In this document: positions 50,580 to 59,519 of the stretch, piece by piece
How positions within the stretch are numbered: the stretch's first letter is position 1
Layout of the letters: every line of letters begins with the position of its first letter
Assembly (NCBI GenBank): GCA_001749745.1
Contig: JWTM01000292.1
Coordinates: 62,001-126,000 of the forward strand
Direction: 5' to 3'
DNA length: 64,000 nucleotides
DNA from: Candidatus Marispirochaeta associata
Lineage (GTDB): Bacteria; Spirochaetota; Spirochaetia; JC444; Marispirochaetaceae
The notes under the pieces: generated by a model
Told to the model about the DNA's origin: nothing
The model's input: the letters and a program-made list of their open reading frames with translations, nothing else
Database searches by the model: none
Made by a program: the position numbers and the translations under genes

Positions 50580-51956
50580 ATGGATACTGTCGTCGAGCCG
50601 GCGCGACAATCTCGAACTACACATGCTGCGGGAGTAGCCGCCGAACTCTCCCGCTTCTACATGCGGCGGGTGCGGCTCTTCTCCGCCTATGCGGCCGCAG
50701 TCAGTCTGTGCCTGGCCCTTTTCGATATGCTTCCGCGCCTCATTCGCGGCGGCCTTGGCACCCTGCTGCCGAAAGACTATACCAACACGGGCTTCACCCT
50801 TGTTTTGTTCCTCTTCACCATTGCTGTAATACTTACAGAACGCAGACAATCCTTCTCGGAGCGATTCGGCAATTATGCGGGAGCATTTTTCATTTTACTG
50901 CTGCTGATTCAGGGGAATCTGCTGCTGGCATTAACCACGACGATTCCCATGCCCGAGATATACCTGATCCTGATATTCCTGGGGGTGGCCGGCGGTATTC
51001 CCCTTCCCGCGTCTCTGCTCCACCCGCTCATTACCGTGGCCCTGGTCTCCGGGCTTATTCTTATCAACCTCGATGGGACCGGACGGACGCTGCCGGTTCT
51101 CTCATCGCTGATCCTCACCGCATCCGCTGCACTGGCAATGGCTATCGATCTCTCGAATTATCGCAATCTGCAGGGAATGATCAGCACCAGACGGGAGCTG
51201 GAGGAGATTCGAAAACGACAAGATGCCTTCTTCGCGCTCCTGGCCCACGATCTACGCAACCCTTTGGGCGCCCTCCCCAAACTGGTGGAGCTGCATTTCA
51301 ATGAGCTGGAATCGAGCGGTCAGCTCACCTCTGCAAGACAGGAAATGCTCGAAGCTCTCTCTTCAACGACGGTTCATACTGTCCATTTGTTGGAAGATCT
51401 CCTTGAATGGGGAGAATACCGTGCAGGCCAAACAATAAACGAAAAAGGAGCGGTAATTTTGCCGGATCTGGTATCGGGGGTACTCAACAGCTTCTCCACC
51501 CTCTTTCATCAGAAATCACTGGTGGTGGAGACCTCCTTTGCTCCGGTACCGCCGGTTTTTTCAGGAGCGAGGCAAATCCAGACTAGTCTGCGTAACATCC
51601 TTGGGAATGCGGTTAAATTCTCGAATATAGGCGGCAAGATTAAGATCTCTCTCCAGATGCATCCCAGTAAACGAATCGCATTGAGCATCATCGACGAGGG
51701 TACAGGCATGGATCGGGAGACCCTGCAACGCTTAAAACAGGGTTTATCGATGCGCTCCCAAAACGGTTCGCTGGGAGAGACCGGAACCGGGCTGGGCATG
51801 AGTCTTGTCTATAGGCTGCTCTTGGAAATAGAGGCGGAGATGGAGATCGAGAGCGTACCCGGCCGGGGAACCAGTGTATCGATCCTCTTGCCTTTGCCGC
51901 CTACTCAGGAATCCGCGGCACCCGGGCCGAAATCTGGGTCACGATCTCGTAGTTGA
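50580..51956 (+). CDS. Membrane sensor histidine kinase (orphan)
   Basis: A 458-residue kinase with about six membrane helices in the first ~195 residues, a HisKA domain with H223 in LAHDLRNPLG, and an HATPase domain (NAVKFSN, DEGTGMD, GTGLGMSL). There is no periplasmic sensor domain, so it probably senses a membrane or intramembrane signal. No response regulator is nearby. Its 3' end overlaps the convergent alr gene by 56 bases. Confidence 0.85.
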   Translation: MDTVVEPARQSRTTHAAGVAAELSRFYMRRVRLFSAYAAAVSLCLALFDMLPRLIRGGLGTLLPKDYTNTGFTLVLFLFTIAVILTERRQSFSERFGNYAGAFFILLLLIQGNLLLALTTTIPMPEIYLILIFLGVAGGIPLPASLLHPLITVALVSGLILINLDGTGRTLPVLSSLILTASAALAMAIDLSNYRNLQGMISTRRELEEIRKRQDAFFALLAHDLRNPLGALPKLVELHFNELESSGQLTSARQEMLEALSSTTVHTVHLLEDLLEWGEYRAGQTINEKGAVILPDLVSGVLNSFSTLFHQKSLVVETSFAPVPPVFSGARQIQTSLRNILGNAVKFSNIGGKIKISLQMHPSKRIALSIIDEGTGMDRETLQRLKQGLSMRSQNGSLGETGTGLGMSLVYRLLLEIEAEMEIESVPGRGTSVSILLPLPPTQESAAPGPKSGSRSRS

Positions 51957-53022
51957 TGGTACCCAGGGTCGAGGCCATCTCGTCGGCAGTAATCTCCTCA
52001 TCCCCCTGAGAACCGATCAGCACCGCCTCGTCGCCGAGCTCAACCTTACCCCGCAGGGCGGTGACGTCGATCAGGGACTGATCCATGCAGATCCTGCCGA
52101 TTTGCGGACAGCGGCGACCGCCGACCAGGAACTCCATGCGATTGCTCAAGAGCCGCATCAGGCCGTCCCCGTAACCGACGGGGACGCTGGCGATCAGGGA
52201 GGGCCTCTTGGTCACGAAGGTGTGACCGTAGCTGATGCCGGTTCCGGCGGGAACCTCCTTGAGTTGGGTAATCCGGGTTCGCCAGCTCAAGACCGGCTTC
52301 AGCTCATCTGTTCGGGGATTCAGACACTGGTCGGAGGGCTTCAAGCCGTAGATCGATATCCCCGGGCGGCAGAGGTCGTAATGAGCTTCCGGCAGATCGA
52401 AGATCGCGGCGCTGTTGGCCAGGTGAAACTGCCCTACCCCGAGACCGCGGGCCATCCTCACCACCTCGTCGAAACGGGCGATCTGGCCGCGGGAGTAGCT
52501 CTTGTCCGCCTCGTCGGCTCGGGGGAAATGGCTCATCACCGCGGCGATCTCGATTCCTGGCAGGCTCAGGGCCTGGCGGATCGCCTCCTCTGCCTCACTC
52601 ATCAGGAATCCGACCCGGCCCATGCCGGTATCGACCTTCAGGTGGATGCGGACCGTCTGCTTCAGGCTCTTCGCAGCCCGGGAGAGCGCGGCGAGCTGCT
52701 CCAGGGTGCACACCACCGGTTCGTATCCCCGACGGACGATCTCCTCGGCGGGATCCCCCAGATCGGGAGAGAGGATCATAAAGCGGGCCCGAATCCCCTG
52801 CTCCTCCAGGGCGATCGCCTCGGCGACGTGGGCGACGCAGAGGGTGGTGTAGCCGCTCTCTACCAGCCGGGCGGCGATACGCTCCGCCCCGTGGCCGTAG
52901 GCGTTGGCCTTGATGGCCGGAGTCAGCGGTCTTCCTCCGGCGAGCTCCTTCAAAAGCGCCATGTTATGGTCCAGGGCCGCCAGATCGATCCGGCAATGCG
53001 TTAAAGGACGGGAGTCGCTCAC
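51901..53022 (-). CDS. alr: Alanine racemase
   Basis: A 373-residue fold-type III PLP enzyme. The PLP lysine is in AIKANAYGHGAE, and the second catalytic base is the Tyr in ISYGHTFVT. VDTGMGRVGF and SIYGLKP are also typical. GTG start overlaps the ortB stop (GTGA), so it belongs to the ort operon. Since AKP thiolase produces D-alanine, this enzyme probably converts it to L-alanine (or supplies cell wall). Confidence 0.9.
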   Translation of the reverse strand: MSDSRPLTHCRIDLAALDHNMALLKELAGGRPLTPAIKANAYGHGAERIAARLVESGYTTLCVAHVAEAIALEEQGIRARFMILSPDLGDPAEEIVRRGYEPVVCTLEQLAALSRAAKSLKQTVRIHLKVDTGMGRVGFLMSEAEEAIRQALSLPGIEIAAVMSHFPRADEADKSYSRGQIARFDEVVRMARGLGVGQFHLANSAAIFDLPEAHYDLCRPGISIYGLKPSDQCLNPRTDELKPVLSWRTRITQLKEVPAGTGISYGHTFVTKRPSLIASVPVGYGDGLMRLLSNRMEFLVGGRRCPQIGRICMDQSLIDVTALRGKVELGDEAVLIGSQGDEEITADEMASTLGTINYEIVTQISARVPRIPE

Positions 53023-54458
53023 ACATTGCCCCCCGTAAGCTCTTCTATACGGTTCTTTACCGCCGCCGGCGTAAGCCGCGTCTCCTCGGCCAGAAAACGA
53101 AGATCCGCCTCTTCCAGACTCGCGGGATCATCAATCCCCTTTAAGGCGTTCTTCAGGTAGGAGTTCTTTAAACGGTACAGGTCGACCTCGGCGACGGCGA
53201 TCTGAGCCGGATCCTCAGGGATCACAATCGCTTTTCCGGGGATGTTCTCGGCAGGATCCCCGCGACGCACATCGACGCCCATCCTTTTTGCCAGGCCCAG
53301 CTGCGCCATGGGGTGTTTTCCGGCGCCGGTGTATTCGGTCTCCTGCACGACGACGATCTCCTCCCGGTCCATCTCCTGGGCGATAGCGAAGGCGGCGGCC
53401 AGGGAGGTATTCCCGGCCGGCCCTCGTTCGAGGCCTTCGACTTCGGCCAGGGCCTGGGTAATATAGAAGACCTCCCCCTGGGTGACGGTCACGAAGCGGT
53501 CCAGATAGCGCAAGGGCCTCGCGGCGCTCCGGGGAACGTCGGAGCGGTCCGGCCAGGTGGAGAAGGGAATCGAAAAGCCGGTATGGCCGGTGGTAAATGA
53601 CTTGCGGTTGAAGTCCCGGTCGGAGGCCATGTGCAGCCCCTTGAGGTCGACCGAAGCGCCGATCATCAGGGTCTCTTCCGCCCCCGCTTTATGTAAGCCC
53701 CGGGCGGTGCCGGTCACGTTGCCGCCGCCGGCGTGGGTGGCGATGACCGCGTCGGGCATGCGGCCGGTACGGTTCTCGACCTGACGGGCCAACTCCCAGC
53801 CCAGGGTCTCGATTCCGAGAATCGAGAAGGGGGTGTAGAGGGAGGCGTTGAAGTAGCCGGTCTCGATCAGCGCAATCAGAAACTGGTAGAAGAGCTCCGG
53901 CCCGACCGAGAGCCGCAGGACCTCGGCGCCGTAGGCTTCGCAGGCCCGGGTCTTCTCGGCGATCTCCGGCTGCTCGATTCCTCGGCTGTCGAATGACTCC
54001 TGGACGATTATCGATCCCAGGCCGTACTTCGCCGCCTGGCTCGCCACCGCCGCGCCGTAGTTGCCGCTGGAGGCGGCGGCGATGCCGGGATAGCCCTTCT
54101 TCTTGGCCTCGTAGGCCGAGAGAGAGGCCCGGCGGTCCTTGAATGATCCCGACGGGTTGGCCGCCTCGTCCTTCAGGAAGATCCTGGCCCCCTTCTCCGG
54201 GCGTCCGCTGCGACGGGCGCAGATCCGGGCCAGGGCGGTCATATTCTTAAGCTCCACCAAAGGGGTCTCGCCCACGGCGGTCTCGGCCTGGATGCGGGCG
54301 ATCTCCTCGATGCCGTAGCCGGTATCAGAAAGCATCCGTTCATAATCGAAGGCGACCCGCCCGTAGGCGTAGGCGCCGTAATCGATGCCGACCGCGCTCA
54401 GCATCAGTTCTTCCTTACGGGCCATAATCTCAGCGTAGCTCATGGTTGCGCTCATCAT
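53019..54458 (-). CDS. ortB: 2-Amino-4-oxopentanoate thiolase beta subunit
   Basis: A 479-residue PLP fold-type II enzyme. The PLP lysine is K107 in NPSGSFKDRRAS, and ATHAGGGNVTGTA is the phosphate-binding glycine loop. It resembles threonine synthase, but together with OrtA it is the ornithine-fermentation thiolase. The complex cleaves AKP with CoA to acetyl-CoA and D-alanine. It overlaps ortA by ATGA and alr by GTGA, so the three genes form one transcript. Confidence 0.9.
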   Translation of the reverse strand: MMSATMSYAEIMARKEELMLSAVGIDYGAYAYGRVAFDYERMLSDTGYGIEEIARIQAETAVGETPLVELKNMTALARICARRSGRPEKGARIFLKDEAANPSGSFKDRRASLSAYEAKKKGYPGIAAASSGNYGAAVASQAAKYGLGSIIVQESFDSRGIEQPEIAEKTRACEAYGAEVLRLSVGPELFYQFLIALIETGYFNASLYTPFSILGIETLGWELARQVENRTGRMPDAVIATHAGGGNVTGTARGLHKAGAEETLMIGASVDLKGLHMASDRDFNRKSFTTGHTGFSIPFSTWPDRSDVPRSAARPLRYLDRFVTVTQGEVFYITQALAEVEGLERGPAGNTSLAAAFAIAQEMDREEIVVVQETEYTGAGKHPMAQLGLAKRMGVDVRRGDPAENIPGKAIVIPEDPAQIAVAEVDLYRLKNSYLKNALKGIDDPASLEEADLRFLAEETRLTPAAVKNRIEELTGGNV

Positions 54459-54760
54459 TCGGTCCCCTGCTCGGCCAAGATCGCCCGGAGTTCACGGCCG
54501 ATGGGAGTAAGCTCCGGTATGGGCTCGCCGAAATTATGGGTGTAGGCCGGATTGGCGGCCAGCAAACGGCCGTGCATCCGTCGGCCGATCGGGGTCTCTA
54601 TCTCAACCGAATCACCCGGCTCCGCAGCGCTTAACAGACGCCCCTTGACCCTCATCTCCAGATCAACCTGCTGGGTATCCTCCGGTACCTGCGGGGCACG
54701 CTGCCCGGCGGGGAGGACGACGAGACTGATATCGACTAAACTTCCGGCTGGAATCTTCAT
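54455..54760 (-). CDS. ortA: 2-Amino-4-oxopentanoate thiolase alpha subunit
   Basis: A 101-residue small subunit with the expected size and the order of the Clostridium sticklandii genes (ortA then ortB). Segments include GSLVDISLVVLPAGQRAPQV and NPAYTHNFGEPIPEL. GAAGG precedes the ATG. It is divergent from arcA with a 199-bp regulatory gap. Confidence 0.85.
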   Translation of the reverse strand: MKIPAGSLVDISLVVLPAGQRAPQVPEDTQQVDLEMRVKGRLLSAAEPGDSVEIETPIGRRMHGRLLAANPAYTHNFGEPIPELTPIGRELRAILAEQGTE

Positions 54761-54856
54761 ACTTCTCTACCCTTCAATTACGCACCTGTGCGCGATATAG
54801 TGTACTGAATACGGAAAAGCGGGTAAATCACCCACCCCCACACTATATCATAACTA

Positions 54857-54933
54857 CTACAGAAGTAACAAATAATTTACCTTCCCTTTCTGTAGAAAAT
54901 AGGGCTTGCAAATTTGGGAATATTTGTTACTAT
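54857..54933. promoter_or_regulatory. Divergent ortA-arcA control region with nested dyads
   Basis: Two perfect inverted repeats are visible: GTAACAAATA (54865-54874) with TATTTGTTAC (54921-54930), and CTACAGAA (54857-54864) with TTCTGTAG (54888-54895). The arcA promoter TTGCAA (54906-54911), 16 bases, TACTAT (54928-54933) overlaps the right arm of the first repeat. Spaced half-sites suggest a looping or multi-site regulator, possibly ArgR-like. Confidence 0.6.
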
Positions 54934-54959
54934 TGTAGTGGTAATATCAGGAGTGTACA

Positions 54960-56201
54960 ATGAGTAATCCCGACGCAAAGTTATTACAGATCCGTTCCGA
55001 GATCGGCCCCTTGAAGACGATTCTGCTTCATCGGCCGAGTCGTGAGCTGGAGCAGTTGATCCCTAAATACCTGGACGAGATGCTCTTCGAGGACATCCCC
55101 TATCTGGCCCAGATGCAGGTCGAGCACGATCAGTTCGCCGCCACCCTGCGCGACAGGGGCTGCGAGGTCCTCTATTTCGAAGAGCTGCTGCGCGAGGTGG
55201 TCGCTCACCAGAATGTTCGAGAACCCCTGGTTAAAGAGGTAACGGAAAACCTGCGGGTCAGCTCAACTGCTTTGCGGGAGGATATCGCGACGCTCCTGAT
55301 GGAGAAGAACGCCGATGAGCTCGCCTCTACCCTGCTGGCCGGCCTGGCGAAGAGCGAGGTGACCCATGCGGACGAGGAGAAGCGGCTCTCCTTCTATATC
55401 AAGGACGCCTACCCCTTCTACATCGACCCCCTGCCCAACCTCTACTTCTCCCGGGATTACGGGACGGTGATCGGCGATAAGCTCTCGGTGAACACCATGA
55501 AAGCCACGGCCCGTCAACGGGAGAGCATGCTGCTCGAGTATATCGCCCGGCACCATCCCCGCTTCGAGCAGGCCGGGGTCGATCTTTGGCATCAGTACGA
55601 CGAGGCGGACAGCATCGAGGGCGGGGACATCCTGATTCTCAGCGACCAGGTCGTGGCCATCGGTTGCAGCGCCCGCACCAGCGCCGAGGCGATCGAGGAG
55701 CTCGCCTCCCGCCTCTTTGCCGAAGACGACCGAGTCCGGGAGGTAATCGTCGTCCAGATCCCCTTTGCCCGGGCCTACATGCACCTGGACACGGTCTTTA
55801 CCATGGTAGACCGGGATAAGTTCACCATCTTCCCGGGGATAGCCGACCTACTGCACCTCTATAGCCTGACTCCCAACGGCCGGGGCGGAATCCGCATCAG
55901 CGCCGAGGATGATCTGGTACAGACCCTCAGCCGAGCCCTGAAGGTTCCCGCCATCAAGCTGATCGAAACCGGCGGCGGCGACTCCCTGACCGCCGAACGA
56001 GAGCAGTGGAACGACAGCACCAACACCCTGGCCGTAGCGCCGGGCACGGTAATTACCTACCGGCGCAATATCGTCTCCAACGATATCCTGCGCCAGAACG
56101 GGGTCGAGGTAGTCGAGATCCCCGGATCCGAACTGGTCCGCGGCCGCGGCGGCCCCCGCTGCATGAGCATGCCCCTCTATCGGGACGCTATCGACTGGTA
56201 G
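54960..56201 (+). CDS. arcA: Arginine deiminase
   Basis: A 413-residue guanidine-group hydrolase that converts arginine to citrulline and ammonia. IRSEIGPLKTILLHRPSREL is the N-terminal start, EGGDIL is the substrate loop, and the catalytic cysteine is C401 in GGPRCMSMPL near the C-terminus. AGGAG lies 7 bases before the ATG. It is followed by arcB but no arcC is visible in the window. Confidence 0.95.
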   Translation: MSNPDAKLLQIRSEIGPLKTILLHRPSRELEQLIPKYLDEMLFEDIPYLAQMQVEHDQFAATLRDRGCEVLYFEELLREVVAHQNVREPLVKEVTENLRVSSTALREDIATLLMEKNADELASTLLAGLAKSEVTHADEEKRLSFYIKDAYPFYIDPLPNLYFSRDYGTVIGDKLSVNTMKATARQRESMLLEYIARHHPRFEQAGVDLWHQYDEADSIEGGDILILSDQVVAIGCSARTSAEAIEELASRLFAEDDRVREVIVVQIPFARAYMHLDTVFTMVDRDKFTIFPGIADLLHLYSLTPNGRGGIRISAEDDLVQTLSRALKVPAIKLIETGGGDSLTAEREQWNDSTNTLAVAPGTVITYRRNIVSNDILRQNGVEVVEIPGSELVRGRGGPRCMSMPLYRDAIDW

Positions 56202-56257
56202 AAAAGTGAGATTAATGATCAAATAGAGCGATTTTCGGCAGAGATAGGAGGAAGAGA

Positions 56258-57253
56258 ATGCCGGTAAACCTGAAAGGCCGTCACTTGCTGACGCTGAAAG
56301 ACTTCACCCCCGAGGAGATCCGCTATCTGCTGGAGCTCTCTCGGGATCTCAAGAATAAAAAGAGGGCCGGAATCAAGGGCGACCTCCTGCAGGGTAAGAA
56401 TATCGTGCTCCTGTTCGAGAAGACCTCGACCCGTACCCGCTGCGCCTTCGAGGTGGCCGCCTTCGACGAGGGAGCCCAGGTAACCTTCCTGACCAACAGC
56501 CAGATGGGAAAGAAGGAATCCATCGAGGATACCGCCAAGGTGCTGGGACGCTACTACGACGGTATCGAGTTCCGGGGTTTCCAGCAGTCCACCGTGGACG
56601 AGCTAGCCCGCTCTGCCGGGGTACCGGTCTGGAACGGCCTGACCGATCTCTACCATCCCACCCAGGTCCTGGCCGACCTTTTGACGATCCAGGAACAGGT
56701 GGCCAAGCCCCTGAACAAGGTCAAGATGGTCTATGTGGGCGATGCTCGAAACAACATGGGCAACAGCCTGATGATCGGCGCCGCCAAGATGGGGATGCAC
56801 TTCGTCGGCATCGCCCCGCAGGAGCTCTTCCCGGACGAGAAGCTGGTAGCCGAGATGCGGGAACTCGCTAAAGAGACCGGGGCCGTCATCGAGCTGACCG
56901 ACAAGGTCGCCGAAGGCGTCAAGGACGCCGATGCGATCTATACCGACGTCTGGGTATCTATGGGCGAGGAGGATCAGTTCGCCGAGCGGATCAAGCTCCT
57001 AGAGCCCTACCGGGTCGACATGAAGATGATCGAAGCGACAGGCAACGAAGACGTAATCTTCATGCACTGCCTCCCCGCCTTCCACGACCTGGAGACCAGC
57101 GTGGGCCGGGAGATCGAGAAGCAGTTCGGCATCAAGGAGATGGAGGTCTCCGACGAGGTCTTCCGCTCCCGCCATTCGGTGGTCTTCGACGAGGCGGAAA
57201 ACCGGATGCACACCATCAAGGCAGTGATGGTCGCCACCTGCGGAAAGGTGTAA
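56258..57253 (+). CDS. arcB: Catabolic ornithine carbamoyltransferase
   Basis: A 331-residue transferase. The carbamoyl-phosphate site STRTRCAFE (57-65) and [13 protein letters not shown] HCLPAFHD (270-277) are both present, along with [24 protein letters not shown] is typical of catabolic rather than biosynthetic enzymes. It phosphorolyses citrulline to ornithine and carbamoyl phosphate, feeding the ornithine pathway of this window. A strong terminator follows. Confidence 0.95.
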   Translation: MPVNLKGRHLLTLKDFTPEEIRYLLELSRDLKNKKRAGIKGDLLQGKNIVLLFEKTSTRTRCAFEVAAFDEGAQVTFLTNSQMGKKESIEDTAKVLGRYYDGIEFRGFQQSTVDELARSAGVPVWNGLTDLYHPTQVLADLLTIQEQVAKPLNKVKMVYVGDARNNMGNSLMIGAAKMGMHFVGIAPQELFPDEKLVAEMRELAKETGAVIELTDKVAEGVKDADAIYTDVWVSMGEEDQFAERIKLLEPYRVDMKMIEATGNEDVIFMHCLPAFHDLETSVGREIEKQFGIKEMEVSDEVFRSRHSVVFDEAENRMHTIKAVMVATCGKV

Positions 57254-57282
57254 GGGCCTCAGCCCATTATTTGAATATCGCG

Positions 57283-57312
57283 GCCCGGAGTAGACGCTCC
57301 GGGCTTTTTTTT
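57283..57312 (+). terminator. Rho-independent terminator after arcB
   Basis: GCCCGGAG (57283-57290) pairs with CTCCGGGC (57297-57304), followed by eight T (57305-57312). It ends the arcAB transcript. The stop of the convergent aldo/keto reductase gene starts within the T run. Confidence 0.92.
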
Positions 57313-58234
57313 ACGGTAGCGTGTTCCCCGCCGCCCGGTAGATCCGGTACCACTCCTCACGGCTAATCTCCGTTTCAGATGCGGCGGCGATATCGACTAC
57401 CCGCTTCGTGTTGGTGCTGCCGACAACGACCTGCATCCTCGCCGGGTGGCGTAGAATCCAGACCGTAGCCAACGCGGTGGGCGAGATCCCGTGTGCGTCG
57501 GCTATCTCGTCGAGTACTCGGTTGAGCTCCGGAAACTTCTCGTTCCCCAGGAAAACCCCTTCGAAAAATCCATATTGATAGGGCGACCAGGCCTGAATCA
57601 CTATATCGTTGAGCCGGCAGTAGTCGAGGATCGATCCGTCCCGGTCGGCCGAAGCGTCGACTTTCATGTTGACGTTAAAGCCCTGATCGATGATCCCCGT
57701 ATGCATAATACCGAACTGAAGCTGGTTGATCTGCAAGCGCTGGCCGAGGTAACTCTGCAGAAGCTCGATCTGAGCCGGATTCTGGTTACTGACGCCGAAG
57801 TTGCGGACCTTACCGGCGGCGGAGAGCCGATCGAAGGCCTCGGCAACCTCCTCGGGTTCCATCAGGGTATCGGGACGGTGGAGGAGCAGGAAATCGAGAT
57901 ACTCAGTCTGCAGGCGCTCGAGGATACCCTCCACCGAGGTAAGGATGTGATCCCGGGAGAAGTCGAACATTCCCTCGCGGATACCGCATTTCGACTGAAG
58001 AAAGAGTCTATCCCGCTCATCGGCACTAAGCTTCAGGGCCTTGGCGAAGATACGCTCGCACTCCCCGCTACCGTAAATATCGGCATGATCGAAGAAGTTG
58101 ATTCCTGAGTCGATTGCGGTTTTTAAGAGCTCTTCAGCCCGTTTCGTATCAAGACTGTCTATACGCATACAGCCCTGGATGATTCTCGATGCGGTCGCAC
58201 CACTCTTTTGCCACATTGTAGTATTCATACTCAT
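57311..58234 (-). CDS. Aldo/keto reductase
   Basis: A TIM-barrel NADPH oxidoreductase of 307 residues from ATG 58234 (AAGGAG upstream). SGINFFDHADIYGSGECERI carries the Asp/Tyr of the tetrad, LQSKCGI the Lys, and YLDFLLLHRPDTLM the His; FGVSNQNPAQ and VVGSTN follow. It resembles E. coli YdhF. Substrate unknown. An in-frame extension to 58291 has no ribosome site. Confidence 0.85.
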   Translation of the reverse strand: MSMNTTMWQKSGATASRIIQGCMRIDSLDTKRAEELLKTAIDSGINFFDHADIYGSGECERIFAKALKLSADERDRLFLQSKCGIREGMFDFSRDHILTSVEGILERLQTEYLDFLLLHRPDTLMEPEEVAEAFDRLSAAGKVRNFGVSNQNPAQIELLQSYLGQRLQINQLQFGIMHTGIIDQGFNVNMKVDASADRDGSILDYCRLNDIVIQAWSPYQYGFFEGVFLGNEKFPELNRVLDEIADAHGISPTALATVWILRHPARMQVVVGSTNTKRVVDIAAASETEISREEWYRIYRAAGNTLP

Positions 58235-58399
58235 ATTCTCCTTACTTTCCAGCATACGACAGATAAGGAATGCCTTAAACCCGCGGCCCATTTTCTGACC
58301 TTCCTTTCACAGATCGGGTCAAATTGCCCCACTCGGATCGAGACGGGTATTGTAGAGCGCACATCTCTCTATATCAGAAAGAGTTATTCCCATACTCCT

Positions 58400-58415
58400 T
58401 GGCACAGTACCTGCA
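58400..58415 (+). promoter_or_regulatory. Sigma-54-type promoter upstream of the M48 peptidase gene
   Basis: TTGGCACAGTACCTGCA has GG (58401-58402) and GC (58413-58414) separated by 10 bases, matching TGGCAC-N5-TTGCA at all but one position. Start of transcription would be near 58426, 12 bases before the ATG at 58438. Confidence 0.6.
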
Positions 58416-58437
58416 TGTAAATAGACATGAGGATGCT

Positions 58438-59328
58438 ATGAACAGAGATTTACTGCGACATGAACAGCGAAAACGCTCCTTTCAGAGTTATATAATCGCC
58501 TTCGGCGTAGTGGGGACGAGCGCGCTTCTCCTGTGGGAGTTCTTCGGGCCCTTGTTTGCACTCGTTACGGCCTCGATCATCATGCTGATGATCGGCAGGG
58601 CGGCCCGGGAGCAGACGGCCCTGCTCCTGCGACGCATGCGGCCATTGAGCTGGAGCAGCGCACCCGGCCTGCACCGCCTGGTACGAAGCCTGGCCGAACG
58701 CGCCGGGCTTGAGCGCTCGCCGGCCCTCTATATCTGGCAGGATCGCACCCTGAACGCCATGGCGATTCGCGACGGCGACCAGCACGGGATCGTTATCAGC
58801 CAGGGGCTCTTGAACCGCCTTAACGAGCGGGAACTGACCGGCGTACTGGCCCACGAAATAGGCCATATCCGTAATCGGGATCTGGGACTCTTTCGGCTGA
58901 TAAGCGCCGCCCGGGGCATCGTGCAGGCCATGGCGCAGGTCGGCTGGCTCCTGCTCTTGATCCAACTGCCCTACCTGCTCTTCTCCGGCGGCGGATCCCT
59001 TCTGCCGTTGATCCTACTGATGTGGGGAGCGCCCGTAGCTCTGATGCTGCTCGAACGGACCCTGCTCCGCACCCGGGAGTACGCCGCCGATCTGGCCGCG
59101 GCGGAGATGACCGGCGATCCCTTGGGGTTGGCTTCGGCCCTGAACGGGATTGAACAAGCCCGAACACAGTGGTGGAACATCTTCATGCCCATGGGGGTCA
59201 AGCGGGAAGCGACCCTCTGGGACACCCATCCGGCCACGGCGGAACGGATTCGGGAGCTGAAAAGGCTGTCTACGACGCGAAGAGAAAGGCCGGGCGTTTC
59301 TATAGGTGCCTATATTGACCAGCGTTAA
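58438..59328 (+). CDS. M48 family (HtpX-like) membrane metallopeptidase
   Basis: A 297-residue protease with two N-terminal helices (20-50), the zinc motif HEIGH at 139-143 and the third ligand E214 in RTREYAAD, plus two more helices (160-210). HtpX-type proteins degrade misfolded membrane proteins. DTHPATAERIREL near the C-terminus is typical. GAGG precedes the ATG at 58438. Confidence 0.85.
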   Translation: MNRDLLRHEQRKRSFQSYIIAFGVVGTSALLLWEFFGPLFALVTASIIMLMIGRAAREQTALLLRRMRPLSWSSAPGLHRLVRSLAERAGLERSPALYIWQDRTLNAMAIRDGDQHGIVISQGLLNRLNERELTGVLAHEIGHIRNRDLGLFRLISAARGIVQAMAQVGWLLLLIQLPYLLFSGGGSLLPLILLMWGAPVALMLLERTLLRTREYAADLAAAEMTGDPLGLASALNGIEQARTQWWNIFMPMGVKREATLWDTHPATAERIRELKRLSTTRRERPGVSIGAYIDQR

Positions 59329-59351
59329 GGATATTTATACTCTGAATATTG

Positions 59352-59519
59352 ATGATGCTCAATCGGCAAAATATACTATTAATTCTCAATCAGCAATCCG
59401 TTTCGCAAAAGCTCGATACATTAGAAACAGCGTCAAAAAATTTACTAGAGCTAAATCCGGAATATGCTAAACAGCTGATTCTCCGCTCTTTTAGACGTAA
59501 AAAGAGACATGACCCATAA
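59352..59519 (+). CDS. Small 55-residue protein coupled to a nucleotidyltransferase gene
   Basis: An open frame from ATG 59352 (another ATG at 59355) reads MLNRQNILLILNQQSVSQKL, then ETASKNLLELNPEYAKQLIL and ends RKKRHDP at TAA 59519. Its 3' end overlaps the next gene by 11 bases in another frame, a sign of coupling. A TATACT box (59336-59341) with TTGACC 15 bases upstream lies close to the start. No known family is recognised; it could be a DNA-binding antitoxin partner. Confidence 0.55.
   Translation: MMLNRQNILLILNQQSVSQKLDTLETASKNLLELNPEYAKQLILRSFRRKKRHDP

Noticed and set aside
51874..53004. Plus-strand open frame of 376 codons opposite alr.
   Set aside because: alr has clear active-site residues and is coupled to ortB; the opposite frame is a shadow.
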